Shown piece by piece: positions 63,696 through 64,000 of a stretch of DNA of 64,000 nt. How positions within the stretch are numbered: position 1 is the stretch's first letter; each line of letters opens with the position of its first letter. The notes below the pieces were generated by a model that saw only the letters and a program-made list of their open reading frames with translations, was not told where the DNA came from and ran no database searches. The translations under genes and the position numbers were made by a program. The stretch covers positions 62,001 through 126,000 of the forward strand of contig JAKLJP010000008.1 in NCBI GenBank assembly GCA_023151115.1, in the 5' to 3' direction. Origin of the DNA: Anaerolineae bacterium. GTDB taxonomy: Bacteria; Chloroflexota; Anaerolineae; 4572-78; J111.

Positions 63696-64000
63696 TTAAC
63701 CTGAGAACAGGGTTTCACTAGCCCGCACTTGGTCGCCGTCCACCTCTACCAGCCCATTCCGGCGTAGCGTTCCCAAGTACGTCCCAAACGTACCTCCGCT
63801 CACTGTAAACCCGGCCCGCGTTCCCAACTCCTCGCGGGAAAGCGCGTCAGGATAAACAGCAACCAACTCATCCAGCATTTTACGCTCCCCCGCTCGCAAG
63901 GCTTCCCGCCACATCGCCAGAATCTCCTCGGTTGTCTGCGGTGCTGGCGGCGTGGTATAACCCAGGTAATCCAGCCCTGTCTGAGTGACCTGGATTTCCC
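63696..64000 (-). CDS. Winged-helix C-terminal domain of a larger protein (partial)
   Basis: The frame is open from the right edge to a TAA at 63696. The visible 100 residues end in a winged helix: GERKMLDELVAVYPDALSRE, LGTRAGFTVSGGTFGTYLGT, LRRNGLVEVDGDQVRAS. This domain is common at the C-terminus of HerA-like or other ATPases and of some regulators. The rest lies outside the window. Confidence 0.6.
   Translation of the reverse strand, partial: EIQVTQTGLDYLGYTTPPAPQTTEEILAMWREALRAGERKMLDELVAVYPDALSREELGTRAGFTVSGGTFGTYLGTLRRNGLVEVDGDQVRASETLFSG

Overview
The window is the bulk of a tailed-bacteriophage genome, or of a large prophage, with a long-tailed (siphovirus-like) virion. Head and tail genes are recognisable: large terminase, portal, scaffold, N4gp56-type coat protein, connectors, tail tube, tail chaperones, a 3366-residue tape-measure-position protein and tail-tip proteins. 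Replication and recombination genes are also present: SSB, RNase H, DnaB-type helicase, RusA resolvase, Sak4-type ATPase, RadC and a giant methylase-helicase. No integrase, repressor or lysin was recognised. The host cannot be named from sequence alone. High GC, in-frame 'PELVEG'-type peptides and several families of low-complexity hairpin repeats suggest an environmental bacterium, perhaps Chloroflexota; this is inference.

Layout. From 1 to about 18.1 kb on the minus strand lie the tail tip and adhesin genes and the giant tape-measure-position gene. An isolated plus-strand gene follows at 18.2 kb. From 18.7 to 28.9 kb on the minus strand come an IS630-type insertion that splits a small membrane-protein gene, the tail chaperones, tail tube, a glycosyltransferase-like gene, neck proteins, coat protein, scaffold and portal. 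From 28.9 to 32.5 kb is a plus-strand accessory operon. From 32.5 to 35.3 kb on the minus strand are TerL and three small genes. From 35.5 to 44.5 kb on the plus strand is a series of short transcription units carrying small zinc-ribbon proteins, SSB, RNase H and a 961-residue protein. A four-gene minus-strand operon at 44.7-46.5 kb includes a response-regulator receiver. From 46.8 to 62.7 kb the plus strand holds the methylase-helicase and the replication and recombination genes, interrupted only by a minus-strand terminase-small-like gene. The last 1.3 kb has a possible small RNA, a HEAT-repeat protein and the end of a minus-strand winged-helix protein.

The most notable signal is that two unrelated-looking proteins carry the signature of the catalytic double-psi beta-barrel of cellular-type RNA polymerases. 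One lies in the N-terminal half of the giant tape-measure-position protein (DxDxD at residues 1129-1133). The other is in the 961-residue protein beside SSB and RNase H (DFDFD at residues 464-468). In both, the spacing of upstream conserved residues matches bacterial beta-prime. Most transcription units between 37.0 and 43.7 kb are preceded by a conserved element close to GGTGAGGTTTTTCTTATT, which does not look like a sigma-70 promoter. A reasonable hypothesis is a phage with an injected virion RNA polymerase, a second non-virion polymerase made in the cell, and its own promoters. None of this has been tested here by profile search or structure prediction.

The genome also carries dispersed repeats: nine perfect copies of TTCCCCAATTGGGGAA, three families of hairpins with low-complexity arms at gene junctions, and repeat insertions that are translated in frame inside genes.
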